A DNA stretch of 64,000 nt, taken from the NCBI RefSeq assembly GCF_963082655.1, contig NC_081555.1:153850301-153914300 (forward strand), given 5' to 3'. The position numbers and the translations under genes are program-made. Shown here piece by piece: positions 1 through 11,615 of this stretch. This stretch comes from Stomoxys calcitrans (Eukaryota > Arthropoda > Insecta > Diptera > Muscidae). Under the pieces are notes generated by a model. The model did not search any database, was not told where the DNA came from, and saw only the letters and a program-made list of their open reading frames with translations. How positions within the stretch are numbered: the first letter of the stretch is position 1; every line of letters starts with the position of its first letter.

Positions 1-1727
1 GACCGATATCTCGACTTAAGGTCTTGGCCCCATAAAAGGCGCATTTATTGTCCAATTTCGCCAAAATATGGGACAGTGAGTTGTGTTACGGACCTAGATA
101 TCCTTCTTCAATTCGGTTCAGATCGGTCCAGAAATGGATATAGCTGCCATATAGACCGATCTCTCGATTTAAGGTCTTGGGGCCATAAAAGGCGTATTTT
201 TGTCCGATGGCGCCAAAATTTGAGGCAGTGAGTTGTGTTAGGCCCCCCAACATTTCTCTGCAATATACCAAAGATCGGTCGAGATTTGGATATAGCTGCC
301 ATATAGACCAATATCTCGATTTTAGGTCTTGGGCCCATAAAATACGCATTTATTGTCCGATTGCACCGAAATTTTGGACAGTGAGTTGTGTTAGGCCCTT
401 CAACATCCCTCTTCAATTTTGCTCAAATCGGTTCAGATTTGGATATAGCTGCCATATAGTCCAGTCTCTCGATTTAAGGTCTTGGGCCCATAAAATGCGC
501 ATTTATTGTCCGATTTCGCCGAAATTTGGGACAGTGGGTTAAGTTAGGCCCCTCAACATCTCTCTGCAATATAGCACAGATCGGTCTAGATTTGGATATA
601 TCTGCCGTATAGACAAATCTCTCGATTTAAGGTCTTGGTCCCATAAAAGGCACATTTATTGTCTGATTTCGCCGAAATTTGGAACATTGAGTTATGTTAG
701 GCCCTTCAACAACCCACCTCAATTTGGCTCAAATCGGTCCAGATTTGGATATAGCTTCCATATAGTCCAGTCTCTCGATTTAAGGTCTTGGGCCCATAAA
801 AGGCGCATTTACTGACCGATGTCGCAGAAATTTGGGACAGTGAGGTAAGTTAGGCCCCTCAACATCTCTATGTAATATAACACAGATCGGTCTAGATTTG
901 AATATAGCTGCCATATAGACCGATCTATCGATTTAAGGTCTTGGGCCCATAAAAGGAGCATTTATTGTCCGATGGCGCCAAAATTTGGGACAGTGAATTA
1001 AGTTAGGCCCTTCAACATCCCCCCTTCAATTTGGCTCAAATCGGTCCAGATTTGGATATAGCTGCCATATAGTCCAGTCTTTCGATTTAAGGTCTTGGGC
1101 CCATAAAGGGCGCATTTATTGTACGATTTCGCCGAAATTTGGGACAGTGAGTTGGGTTAGGCCCTTAAACATTCTCTTTTAATTTGGCTTAGATCGGTTT
1201 AGATTTGGATATAGCTGTCAAATGGACCGATATCTCGATTTAAGGTTTTGTGCTCTTAAAAGGCGCAGTTATTCTCCGACTTCGCCGAAATTTGGCACAG
1301 CGAGTTGTGTTAGGTTCTTCGACAACTTTCTGCAATTTCGCTTCGATCGGTTCAGGTTTGGATATAGCTGCCATATAGACTGATCTGTCGATTTAAAGTC
1401 TTGGCCCCATTAAAGGCACATTTATAATCCGATTTCGCTGAATTTTGACACAGTGATGTATGCTTGGCTTTTCGACATCCGTCTCGTATATGATTTAGAT
1501 CGGTGTATATTTGGATATAGCTCCCAAAAAGACCAATATTATGTTCTACAAAATTGAACAATTACATTTACTTATTAGACCACTCAATGTCAGTGTCGAA
1601 TTTAGTCCAATTTGTACCATATTTAGATAAAGCTGCTATGAGGGCATAAATTTTGCATTTTTTCGCCGGTTTATGACGAAAGGTGGTTTGGTTCGGCCCG
1701 GCCCAACTTAACCCCTTTTTACTTGTT
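1..1727 (+). repeat. MM-A mini-me/DINE-1-like array, cut by window start
   Basis: Tandem array with a 153-bp period. The anchor GCTGCC (or a variant) recurs at 143, 295, 448, 601, 754, 907, 1061, 1214, 1367 and 1520. Each unit carries a stretch like TAGCTGCCATATAGACCGAT and one like CCGATTTCGCCGAAATTTGG. The array ends in a decayed copy of the family hairpin (about 1692-1706) and the ACTTGT terminus at 1721-1726. The 5' end with the GTCY core lies outside the window. Short reading frames here follow from the period being 51 codons and are not genes. Assignment to mini-me/DINE-1-like elements rests on the shared core seen in complete copies elsewhere in the window. Confidence 0.85.
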
Positions 1728-2339
1728 TTTCTTTCATTTTTGTTATTTTATCACTTCCAGCTTAGACCAAAGAACGCTATTAAAATATGCCGTTTACCAA
1801 ATTTCTACATAACCCAATAGCTGTCAACTGTGGTATATCGAAAATATTCTGCTACCAACTGCAGCATCCCCTTAGTCCCAAAATACAATAGACAAACTTG
1901 AAGCTATTACATTACTGCCACTTAAAAAAATCATTGCGAAAACATGAAATTCATTAAAAGTTCTGCGTTTTTGCTTCATTACTCGTTGAGGGGTTAGTTT
2001 TAAGCGTTACGAGATAGTTGTGGCTGGTACTGCCACAACAGCGAAAGTTTCATTAATCCTTCAGTCTGTCAGGCAAAAGTTTGTGCAATGAAAGTATACT
2101 TAAGCAAAATTTTCAGATTTTTAAGTTTTATTGATGAGTGCTGGAGAATCCGTTGAACAAATATAAAACCATAGAAAATGAAGAAATTCCGGAAAAAGTT
2201 TTAAAATTCTGCTGCGGCCTATTATATCTTGCAACATTATTGTGGTAGAGATTATTATAACATTGGACAATTCTTGGCAACGCCAAAAAGTACCAAATTT
2301 ACAGACCATCTGTAAAAGTGTTGTTGTAATTCGGATACT
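1728..2339. other. Non-repetitive AT-rich stretch, no gene seen
   Basis: I see no family resemblance to the repeats elsewhere in the window and no convincing reading frame. A pyrimidine-rich CACTTCCAG at about 1756 could look like a splice acceptor, but no good donor follows before an in-frame stop. Confidence 0.5.
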
Positions 2340-2440
2340 ATATTGAGCAGAGGTTATACTTGCTCCTATTCCGGCATTCTGCTTAAACTGAGTATCGAAC
2401 CTATGTTGACTTTGCAACCGCTGAGCTATTCCACGTTGTT
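2340..2440 (-). repeat. Possible tRNA-derived SINE head, degenerate
   Basis: The minus strand shows TAGCTCAGCGG, a perfect-looking RNA polymerase III A box, followed by GGTTCGATACT, which resembles a B box. The gap between them is only about 16 nt, against roughly 32 in a tRNA, so this is either an internally deleted tRNA-derived SINE head or a chance match. It is not a functional tRNA, because no acceptor stem can be drawn. Confidence 0.25.
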
Positions 2441-2465
2441 TCAGGTATCTTGAAACCGTTTGTAT

Positions 2466-5033
2466 GTTTTTTTGTTTGTCGGTTTGTTCCGTATAGACTC
2501 AAAAACGGCTGAACCGATTACCTTGAAATTTTCACAGATTGTGTAGGTTGGTCTGGAAGGAAACATAGGCTATACAATTTTTTGATATCGGGAGGGGGCG
2601 GACCCTCCTCCTTACCCCAAAAGTACTACTCCCCAAAAAAAGCGGACTGATCGGGACAAATGATAGATATTCAAGAGTAGAATACGATTTTTCATAATAA
2701 AAGTTGGGTCCAAGTACCTGGGGGTCCGCCCCAAAACCCCTTAAAATAGGTTTATTTAACGATCATGACAATATACGACTCAAATGAAGGGTATTCGGGA
2801 GTAAATTACGAATATGGTCAGGAAGTAGGAATAGGCTTTAAAATTTATTAATAACGGTGGGGGGCGGACCCTCCACCGTTATCCCAAAACATGATCCAAC
2901 ATCAAAAGTGGGCCGATATGGATAATATGGCTATCAATTGAAAAGTGTGCGTGAGAAGATAACGAATCTGGCTTACAAATTCATGTCGAAGTATTGGGGG
3001 TCACTCCACACCCACAAAAACGCCCAAAATGGGCACATTAGCCAATCACAGATATATGGGACTCGGTTTGTCTGTTCCGTATAGACCGAAAAACGGCAGA
3101 ACCGATTTTCTCGAAATTTTCGCACATTATGTAGGTTGGTCTGGAATCGGTATCGGTATTCAAGGTATTCAAGAGTAGAGTACGATTTTTCATAATAAAA
3201 GTTGGGTCCAAGTACCTAGGGGGCCGCCCAAAACTCCTTAAAATAGGTTTATTTGACGATAATGACAATATAGGACTCAAATGAAAGGTATTCGGGAGTA
3301 GATTACGAATATGGTCAGGAAGTAGGAATAGGCTTTATAATTTATTAATAACGGAAGGGGGACTGACCCTCCCCCTTACACAACCCAAAATCAAAAGTGG
3401 ACCGATCGGCGCAATATAGGTATCAAATGAAAGATATTGGAGAGTAGGATACGAATATTGTATTAAAATTTGAGTCTAAGTACCCATAGGGCCGCCCCAA
3501 TCCCAAAACTTCCCCTCAACAGACATATCGGATGTTCATCTCAATATGGGGCTCAAATGAAAGGTATTCGGGAGTAGATTTCGAATCTGGCATACAAAAT
3601 CAGATCGAAGTTTAGGGGGTCACGCCACCTCTTAAAAACGCCATTAGACCCATTATGACTCTATGATACTTGGCTAAACCGATTTTCTTAAAATATTTTC
3701 ATACTTTTGTCTGGAAGAAAACATAGGCTATAAAATTTTTAATATAGGGCGGAGGCGGACCCTCCCCCTTACCCTTAAAGCGCCACCCATATCCGAAAGT
3801 GGTCCGTTGGGCACAATAAGGGTATCAAATGAAAGCTATGGGAGACCAGAAAACGAATATAGTATTAAAATTTGGGTCCAAGTACCCAGCAGGCTCCCCA
3901 ACCCCAAAACTCCTCTAAACAGATATAATCGAAGTTCATGTCAATATGGGAGTCAAATGAAAAGTATTAGGTAGTAGATTACAAAAATGGCATAAAATAT
4001 TAGGTCCAAGTAATGACAGGTCGCCCACCCCCAAATACCTCCAAAACTCCTCTAAACAGATATATTCGAAGTTCATGTCAATATGGGAGTCAAATGAAAA
4101 GTATTAGGGAGTAGATTACAAATATGGCATAAAATATTAGGTCCAAGTAATGAAAGGTCGCCCACCCCCAAATACCCCCCAAATGGGCAAATTAGCCGCC
4201 CATGGCTATATCGGACTCAAATAAAAGGTACTAGGGAGTAGATTGCGAATACGACATTAAAATTTGTGTTCAGGTCTAGGTGGCGCTTTTCCTCCTACAG
4301 ATACATCAAATGGGTTATTTGACCCATGATGACAAAATGGGACTCAAATGAATGGTATTTGAGAGTAGAAAACGAATTTGATATCCAATTTTGGAGCCAA
4401 GTGTTTTGGGGTACGCCCTAAAGCACCCACTAAACTGAACTTTATTTCCGTTGGGCATAAAGAACGAATTTGATATCTATTTTCAGTGCAACGTGCCGGT
4501 GGCCGACCCAGCCCCAAAACACCCTCCAAACGGTCTATATTTACCGGCCATGGCAATATGGGGCTCAAATTAAAGGGATTTGGAAGTGCAGCACGAATTT
4601 GATATCCATATTTGAGTCGAAATGTCTGAGGTGCCATCCCTCCCATAATGAGAACATTACCCTTAGGAAAAACATTATCACCAGGAACTGAGAAGGGGCA
4701 AATTTTCACACATCAATGAGTGCTTTCCAATTCAAATTTAAACTCAATGATAAGGAACCATTTTTATAGCCGAGTCCGAATGGCGTCCCGCAGTGTACCT
4801 CTTTGGGAAAAATTTTTTAAATGACCATGCATGGCATTGTACCTCGCAAATGTCCCCAACATTAAGAGGGGATAGACACCGCTTTGTCCGATGTTCTCAA
4901 AGCGTTCAGCGTTATAGCAAACAATGGCATGAATTCGATATCCCCATTCAGGACGAAGGGTCCCCACCCTTAAAAGATATTAGAGAGTTAAAGAGGGCGC
5001 AGCGGAGCGGGCCCGGTTCGGCTAATAAATTAG
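2466..5033 (+). repeat. R-D family element, near full length
   Basis: The element starts near a CCGTATAGACTCAAAAACGG motif (about 2488) and runs through degenerate tandem units built around motifs like GACTCAAATGAAAGGTATT and GGCGGACCCTCCCCC. It ends at the GC-rich terminus GCGCAGCGGAGCGGGCCCGG, then TTCGGCTAA. Other R-D copies end GGCTAG or AGCTAG at the same place, a CTRR-like end as in Helitrons, but no strong terminal hairpin is evident, so the class is uncertain. No coding capacity is seen. A minus-strand SINE lies inside it (4690-4925). Confidence 0.7.
4690..4925 (-). repeat. SINE-1 copy nested in R-D, head damaged
   Basis: Minus-strand SINE-1 body (reads like TATAGCCGAGTCCGAATGGC and GGCATTGTACCTCGCAAATG on the plus strand). 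The tRNA-like head is reduced to GCGTTCAGCGTTATAG. The same SINE sits at the same point of the R-D copy at 46850-48054, so it was carried in by the R-D element rather than inserting here independently. Confidence 0.7.
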
Positions 5034-5034
5034 A

Positions 5035-5790
5035 AAAGTTTTATTAGCTTTCCAACATAAACTGGCTATTGTTAGCCTTTCTTTTGCTGCATATTTGAAT
5101 TGGTATAGCAAAAAGTTCTACCAACCTACATTTTCATGGACTTTTCATATTACCGTACGATCTATTTTACAAATTAAATATATCACCGGAAATGTTTTCA
5201 ATTAACTATCCTTTGGCAATTTATAAGCTTTACAATGTGGTCATAAAAGGATATCTAGAAAAAAACTTTTTTTTTTTTTATTTTGCCATTGAAGTGTTAG
5301 TCTCATTGTTTTGGCAAATTTACTTAATTCCATACTCATTGATACATTTTGTCCATTTTATAATGAGCCACTGTTAGTCGCATGACACTGCTGGATGCAA
5401 GGAGAGAATAAGCGCAAATTTGTGGCGGAAATATCAAATCACATTATTTGCAGTTCAGTTCTGTTCGTTTTGTGGTTTGCGGCAAAAGTTTTCATTGTAT
5501 GGACATTGTAATAATAGCATTTATTTTTAATAGGATAAAAGGATTATTAACTGTATAGCACCATTGAGTGGACCCCCGGTATCGCAGTCATTTTGTGGAG
5601 TGGTCACAATGCCAGTGTATAGATAATGTAATTTTTATTGTAAATAACAAAAGCGCAGAGTTTATTTATTATTATAAAACTTTTTGATATGAAATAAGAA
5701 CGATGATATAGGGATCTATTAGAAAAACCATGGCGGAAGTCGAGAGATTCAATGTAGTCTCATACTCCTGTACTATTAAAAAAGATAATC
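5035..5790. other. AT-rich low-copy-looking stretch, no gene seen
   Basis: There are poly-T tracts and no similarity to the other families. The 61-codon frame at 5192-5377 is AT-biased and lacks any recognisable motif. Confidence 0.45.
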
Positions 5791-6010
5791 AACAAGTAAA
5801 AATGTGCTAAGCTCGGCCCGAATTTCGGAACGAGTCTAGGGAACCCACCACCATGGACTCTGCTAAAAAGTTATACGTATGCACTTAGCTGAAGGGTATA
5901 TGTGTACTTTACATATCAAATTTCTAGCAAATCAGTCAAATAGTGAAACTTTTACTTCATGAACCTTAAGTGGCAAGGATTTTGGAAGTCATAATGAAAG
6001 ACAAAACACA
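5791..6010 (-). repeat. MM-B hairpin-end fragment, degenerate
   Basis: Opens with CAACAAGTAAAAATGTGCTAA and a decayed hairpin, then the GGGAACCCACCACCATGGA subterminal motif. This is the 3' (hairpin) end of an MM-B-like element in reverse orientation. No tandem units of the usual kind follow. Confidence 0.6.
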
Positions 6011-6012
6011 AA

Positions 6013-6646
6013 ATTTCAACCAAATAGCATAACAATTTGCAGATTCCCGGTATATATATATATCAGGTTGTAGACCATATCCATTTGCTATCCCCAACGA
6101 CTTATTGAAGGCTACTGTTGGCGAATTCAGACACCTCAAAGTGGACAAAATGTTTGTGTATCGCATGCCATGCTGGTGGTCCAAAAACAACTGTAACAAC
6201 ATTTGAAAAGTTTTGACGAGTGAAGGTTCGAACTCAATGGCAACTACGACGTAGTGGCTATCAAATGGTTAAAGATTTGGTAAGACCTGTTTCCTAGGCT
6301 TGGATGTTGGATAAAAAAGTTGGATAAAAAAAGCAAAATGCTAACTTTCAACCAAATAACAATTGCAGCTTCAATAGTATAACAATTGCAGCTTCTAGGT
6401 ATATATATGTATCAGGTTGTAGACCATATCCAAATCTGAATCGATATGGTCCATTTGCAATCCCCAACGACCTATTGAAGGCTACTGTTGGCGAATTCAA
6501 ACACCTCAAAGTGAACAAAATGTTCGCATGCCATGCTGGTGGTCCAAAAACAGCTGTAACAACATTTGAAAAGTTTTGACGAGTGAAGGTTCGAACTCAA
6601 CGGCAACTACGCCGTAGTGGCTATCAAATGGTTAAAGATCTGAAAA
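6013..6646. repeat. Direct duplication (two copies, about 270-300 bp)
   Basis: About 6015-6281 and 6346-6642 are near-identical. Both contain CCAACGACTTATTGAAGGCT (second copy CCTATT), CATGCCATGCTGGTGGTCC and GTAGTGGCTATCAAATGG. The second copy has an extra AATCTGAATCGATATGGTCC-like piece. On the minus strand each has a weak B-box-like AGTTCGAACCT with an A-box-like TAGCCACTACGG only about 13 nt away, so a degenerate tRNA-derived unit is possible but unproven. Confidence 0.6.
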
Positions 6647-6675
6647 TATCCCGTAAAACGATGCAATATATACCG

Positions 6676-8421
6676 AACAAGTAAAAGCGTACTAAGTTCG
6701 GCCGGGCCGAATCTTATATACCCTCCACCATGGATCGCATTTGTCGGGTTCTATGCGCAGTATCTCTTTTTGGGCAAACAAAGAATATTGAATAAGAACT
6801 GTTATGCTATTGGAGCTATAACAAGTTATAGTCTGACTCCATACAATAAATGAATGCTGAACATTGAAGAAGTCTTTGTGTAATATTTCAGTTCATTCGG
6901 ATAAGAATAGCGCCTTGTTGGGGTTTCAAGAAGCAAAATCGGGAGATAGGTTTATATGGGAGCTGTATCAAGCTATTGATCGATTCAGACCATATTCGAC
7001 ACGTAAGTTGAAGGTCATGAGAGAAGACGTTCTACAAAATGTCTGCCAAATCGGATGACAATTGCGCCCTCTAGAGGCTCAAGAAGACAAGATCCCAGAT
7101 CGGTTTATATGGCAGATATATCAGGTTATGAACCGATTTGAATCTTACTAAGCACAGTTGTTGAAAGTTATACCAAAACACTACGTGCAAAATTTCAGTC
7201 AAATCGGATAAGAATTGCGCCCTCTAGAGGCTCAAGAAGTCAAGATCCCAGATCGGTTTATATGACAACAATATCAGGCTATACAACGATTTGAGCCATA
7301 TTTGGCATAATTGTTAGCAATCATAACAAAATATGACATGCAAAAATTCAGCCCAATCGGATAATAATTGCGCCCTCTAGCGGCTCAAAAAGTCAAGATC
7401 CCAGATCGGCTTATATGACACCTATATCAGGTTATACAACGATTTGGGCCATATTTGGCACAGTTAGCAATCATAACAAAACACGTCATTCACAATTTCA
7501 GCCAAATCGGATGAGAAGTGCGCCCTCTAGAGGCTCAAGAAGTCAAGACCCCAGATATGTTTATATGGCAGCTATAGCAGGTTTTCAACCGATTTGAACC
7601 ATACTTAGCACAGATGTTGAAAGTTATAACAAAACACGTCATGCTAAATTCCAAATCGGATAAGAATTACGCCCTCTATAGGCTCAAGAAATCAAGATTC
7701 AAGATTGGTTTATATGACAGCTATATCAGGTTATACAACGATTTGAGACATATTTGGTACAGTTGTTAGCAGTCATAAGAAAACACGTCATGCTAAATTT
7801 CAGCCAAATCAGATAATAATTGCGCCCTCTAGAGGCTCAAGAAGTCAAGACCCCAGATAGGTTTATATGACAGCTACAACAGGTTATGGACCGATTTCAA
7901 CCACACTTGGCACAGTTGTTGGAAACCACAACAAAACACCACATGCTAAATTTCAGTGAAATCGGAAAAGAAATGAGGGGGCGCAGTGGCTCAAGAACTC
8001 AAGACCCAAGATCGGCTTATGTGGCAGCTATATCAAAATATGGACCGATATGGCACATTTACAATCTCAACTGATCTATACTTATGAGAAGTATTTGTGC
8101 AAAATTTCAAGCACCTAGCTTTACTCCTTCGAAAATTAGGGTGCTTTCGACAGACAGATGTACGGACAGACGGATGGACAGACAGACGGACGGACAGACG
8201 TACGGACGGGCAGACGGACGGACGAACAGACGGACGAACAGACGGACGAACAGACGGACGGACAGACGAACAGATAGACGGAGGGACGGACGGACATGGC
8301 TAGATCGACTTAAAATGTCTTGGCGATCAAGAATATATACACTTTATGGGGTCTTAGATGAGGAGTTACTAACAGAATGATGAAATTGGTATACCCCCAT
8401 CGTATGGTGGTGCGTATAAAA
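6676..8421 (-). repeat. MM-B element, apparently complete
   Basis: The left end shows ACAAGTAAAAGCG and a perfect 15-nt hairpin TTCGGCCGGGCCGAA at 6697-6711, then TATATACCCTCCACCATGG. Tandem units follow (period about 153 bp; motif CTCTAGAGGCTCAAGAAGTC), then the (RGAC)n microsatellite, TAGATCGACTTAAAATGTC and TATACTTTATGGGGTCTTAG. The right subterminal repeat TATACCCCCATCGTATGGTG is inverted relative to the left. Both ends are present, so this is a good type copy (about 1.75 kb). Non-coding. Confidence 0.85.
8148..8297. repeat. (GACG/GACA)n microsatellite within MM-B
   Basis: A run of GACGGACA/GACGAACA tetranucleotides, the complement of the GTCY microsatellite that is a built-in part of mini-me/DINE-1-like elements. 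It creates Arg/Thr/Asp/Gly-repeat open frames in two registers, which are not genes. Confidence 0.9.
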
Positions 8422-8521
8422 ATGCCATGCATTTTTTTCATATATTTGGATAAGACCTGCTTCCTAGGTTTTCGATTCGGTTCATCTGTGCCATAGATGT
8501 TAATGATCATAGCAAAAGTCA

Positions 8522-9170
8522 TTGTACAAAATGGCAGCTATATCCAAATCTGGACCGATCTGTGCCATATTGCAAAAGTATGTCATGGGGCTTAAGTTAG
8601 CCCACTGTCTCAAATTTCAGCGACATCGGGTAATAAATGTGCCTTTTATGGCCCCAAAACCTAAAACCGAGAGATCGATCTATATGGCAGTTATATCCAA
8701 ATCTGGATCGATTTGGGCCAAATTGACGAAGGATGTCGTATGGCCTAACACAACTCACTGTCCCAAATTCCACCAAAATCGGACAATAAATGTGGCTTTT
8801 ATGGGCTAAAGACCCTAAATCGGAGGATCGGTCTATATGGCAGCTATATCCAAATCTGGACTGATCTGGGCCAAATTGCCGACCGGTCTATATGGGGCCT
8901 ATATCAAGATAAAGTCCAATATAGCCCATCATCGAACTTAACCTGCTTATGGAAAAAAAGAATCTATGAAAAGTTTCAGCTTAATATCTCTATTTTTAAA
9001 GACTGTAGCGTGATTTCAACAGACATACGGACAGACATGGCTATAATAGATCTTCTTAGATTTTTACGCTGGTTAAGAATACATATGCTTCATAGGGTCG
9101 GAAATGGATATTTCGATGTGTTGCAAACGGAATGACAAATATACCCCCATCCTTCGGCGGTGGGTATAAC
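8522..9170 (-). repeat. MM-A copy lacking its hairpin end
   Basis: Starts inside a 153-bp unit (ATGGCAGCTATATCCAAATC). It continues through three to four units to the conserved tail AACTTAACCTGCTTATGG, GACTGTAGCGTGATTTCAAC, a short RGAC run and the subterminal CATCCTTCGGCGGTGGGTAT at about 9148-9167. This is the first of two tandem MM-A plus flank modules. Confidence 0.8.
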
Positions 9171-9551
9171 AATGTTTGATCCTTGGATTCTGAGAAAAGG
9201 ACAAAGCACGTTTGTGTAACTTAGGTTTTCGGTTTTTACATGTAAATAAATATGTGGAGTATTTATGACATATTACAGACAGATAGCACGATCGTGTACG
9301 AGGGGTCTGAAAGGGTAACGCATTAATGATGGCGCTGATCATATATCGCATGGCTTGAAAACTGTGAAATGTACGGGAACCGTGTGGAAGAATAATAAAG
9401 CAGTAAGAACCGATGGTTTGCCACGTATTTAATGGAAGCCCTTAGTCGCTGGTGTACCAGCAAAAAATACCCTATATATAAGGAAACTTCATCTCCACAT
9501 TTCTAAATATTTTGAATCAATTGTAGGCCCAAATTTCGCAAAAGAAATCAT
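9170..9551. repeat. Flank module X, copy 1 (empty MITE site)
   Basis: Sequence from GTTTGATCCTTGGATTCTG to AAATTTCGCAAAAGAAATCAT. The same sequence returns at about 10952-11615. Here the TA in AAATAAATATGTGG (about 9246-9259) is uninterrupted, whereas copy 2 carries a mariner MITE there. Copy 1 ends exactly where an MM-A hairpin terminus begins. Confidence 0.8.
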
Positions 9552-10952
9552 AACAAGTAAAAAGGCTTTAATTTCGGCCGGGCCGAACTTTAGTTACCCA
9601 CCACCTCGGATATATATGTAAACCACCTTTTGTCAAAATCCGGTGCAAAACTCATACCTTATGCCCCATAGCAGCTATATCAATATATGTTCCGATTTGG
9701 ACCAAATAGTAATAACAGTCATTGTTCAATTGTTTATAACAAAATATTGGTCTTTTTAATAGCTAGATCTTAAAATAAACCGATCTGAACTATATACGAC
9801 ACGGATGTCGAAAAGCCTACCATAAGTCAATGTGTCAAATTTCAGTGCAATCGGATTAAAAAAGCGCCTTTTATGGGGCCAAGACTTCAAATCGAGAGAT
9901 CGGTCTATATGGCAGCTATATGCAAATCTTGAACGATCTAGACCAAATTGCAGAAATATGTGAAGGGGCTTATCTTAGCTCTTTGTCCCAAATTTCGGCA
10001 TCATCGGACAACAAATACGCTTTTTATGGCCCCAAAATCTGAAACCGAGAGATCGGTCTATATGGCAGCTATATCTAAATCTGGACCGATCTGAGCCAAA
10101 TTGACGGAAGATATTTAAGGGCCTAACGCAACTCACTGCCCCAAATTTCAGCAAAATCGGATAATAAATGTGGCTTTTATGGGCCTAAGACCCTAAATTA
10201 GAGGATCGGTCTATATGGCAGCTATATCGAAATCTGGACCGATCTGAGCCAAATTGACGGAGGATGTTGAAGGGCCTAACAAAACACACTGTCCCAAATT
10301 TCCGCAAAATTGGATAATAAATGTGGCTTTTATGGGCCTAAGACCCTAAATCGGAGGATCGGTCTATATGGCAGCTATATCCAAATCTGAACCGATCTGA
10401 GCCAAATCGACAAAGGACGTTGAAGGGCCTAATACAACTCACTGCCCCAAATTTCAGCAAAATCGGATAATAAATGCGGCTTTTATGGGCCTAAGACCCT
10501 AAATCGGAGGATCGGTCTATATGGCAGCTATATCCAAATCTTAACCGATCTGAGCCAAATTGACGGATGTCGAAGGGTCTAGGACAACTCACTGTCCTAA
10601 ATTTCAGCAAAATCGGATAATAAATGTGGCTTTTATGGGCCTAAGACCCAAAATCGGCGGATCGGTCTATATGGGGGCTATATCAAGATATAGTCCGATA
10701 TTGCCCATCTTCGAACTTAACCTGCTTATGGACAAAAAATAGAATCTGTGCAAAGTTTCAGCTTAATATCTCTATTTTTAAAGACTGTAGCGTGATTTCA
10801 ACAGACAGACGGGCGGACATGTCTAGATCGCCTTGGATTTTTACGCTGGTTAAGAATACATATGCCTTATAGGGTCGGAAATGGATATTTCGATGTGTTG
10901 CAAACGAAATGACAAAATGAATATACCCCCATCCTTCGATGGTGGATATAAA
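9552..10952 (-). repeat. MM-A element, complete
   Basis: AACAAGTAAAAAGG terminus and perfect hairpin TTCGGCCGGGCCGAA at 9573-9587, then TACCCACCACCTCGGATATA. About seven units of 153 bp follow, then AACTTAACCTGCTTATGGAC, GACAGACGGGCGGACATG, TTTTACGCTGGTTAAGAATA and the inverted subterminal end CATCCTTCGATGGTGGATAT. It has both termini and no coding capacity. Confidence 0.85.
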
Positions 10953-11615
10953 AATGTTTGATCCCAGGATTCTGAGAAAAGGACATAACACGTTTGTGTA
11001 ACTTAGGTTTTCGGCTTTTTCAATGTAAATAAATATTGGGTTGCCCAAAAAGAAATTGCCGATTTTTCATATAGTCGGCCTTGACAAATTTTTCACAGCT
11101 TGTGACTCTGTAATTGCATTCTTTCTTCTGTCAGTTATCAGCTGTTATTTTTAGATGGCTTTAGAAAAAAAGTGTAAAAAAAGTATATTTGATTAAAGTT
11201 CATTCTAAGTTTTATTAGAAATGCATTTACTTTCTTTTAAAAAATCCGCAATTACTTTTTGGGCAACCCAATATTTGAAGTATTCATGACATATTAAAGT
11301 CAGACAGCACGACCGTGTACGGGTGGTCTGAAAGGGTTACGCATTAACGATGGCGCTGATCACATGCCGCCTGGCTTGAAAACGGTGAAATCTACAGAAA
11401 CCCCGTGGAAGAATAATAAAGCAGCAAGTGCCGATGGTTTGCCACGTATTTAATGGAAGCCCTAAGTCGACACTGTATTAACTTTTGTTTATAATCTGTT
11501 TCATGGTTGGTGCTCCAGCAAAAAATACCCTATAAGGAAACTTCATCTTCACATTTCTAAATATTTTGACTCAATTGTAGGCCCAAATTTCGCAAAAAAA
11601 AAATCATAAAAATAT
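10952..11615. repeat. Flank module X, copy 2 (MITE-filled)
   Basis: Repeats 9170-9551 (GTTTGATCCCAGGATTCTG onward) but is interrupted by the MITE at 11036-11271. It also has about 35 extra bases (GTATTAACTTTTGTTTATAA region, about 11474-11510). Beyond AAATCAT it continues into unduplicated DNA rather than into an MM-A end, so this copy marks the original right-hand flank. Confidence 0.8.
11036..11271 (+). mobile_element. mariner-derived MITE (236 bp)
   Basis: TIRs begin TTGGGTTGCCCAAAAAG and end CTTTTTGGGCAACCCAA, flanked by a TA duplication (11034-11035 and 11272-11273). The interior joins the first ~135 bp and last ~95 bp of the mariner seen at 34204-35155, including its TATATTTGATTAA 3' coding end. 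It therefore arose by one large internal deletion and needs transposase from elsewhere. Confidence 0.9.

Noticed and set aside
1..1727. CRISPR-like array
   Set aside because: Repeats are 153-bp degenerate units without short conserved repeats and unique spacers, in a clearly eukaryotic context.
8084..8380. Arg/Thr/Asp-rich open frames at 8084-8380 and 8097-8303
   Set aside because: Translation of the RGAC tetranucleotide microsatellite inside MM-B; both overlapping frames look equally protein-like.
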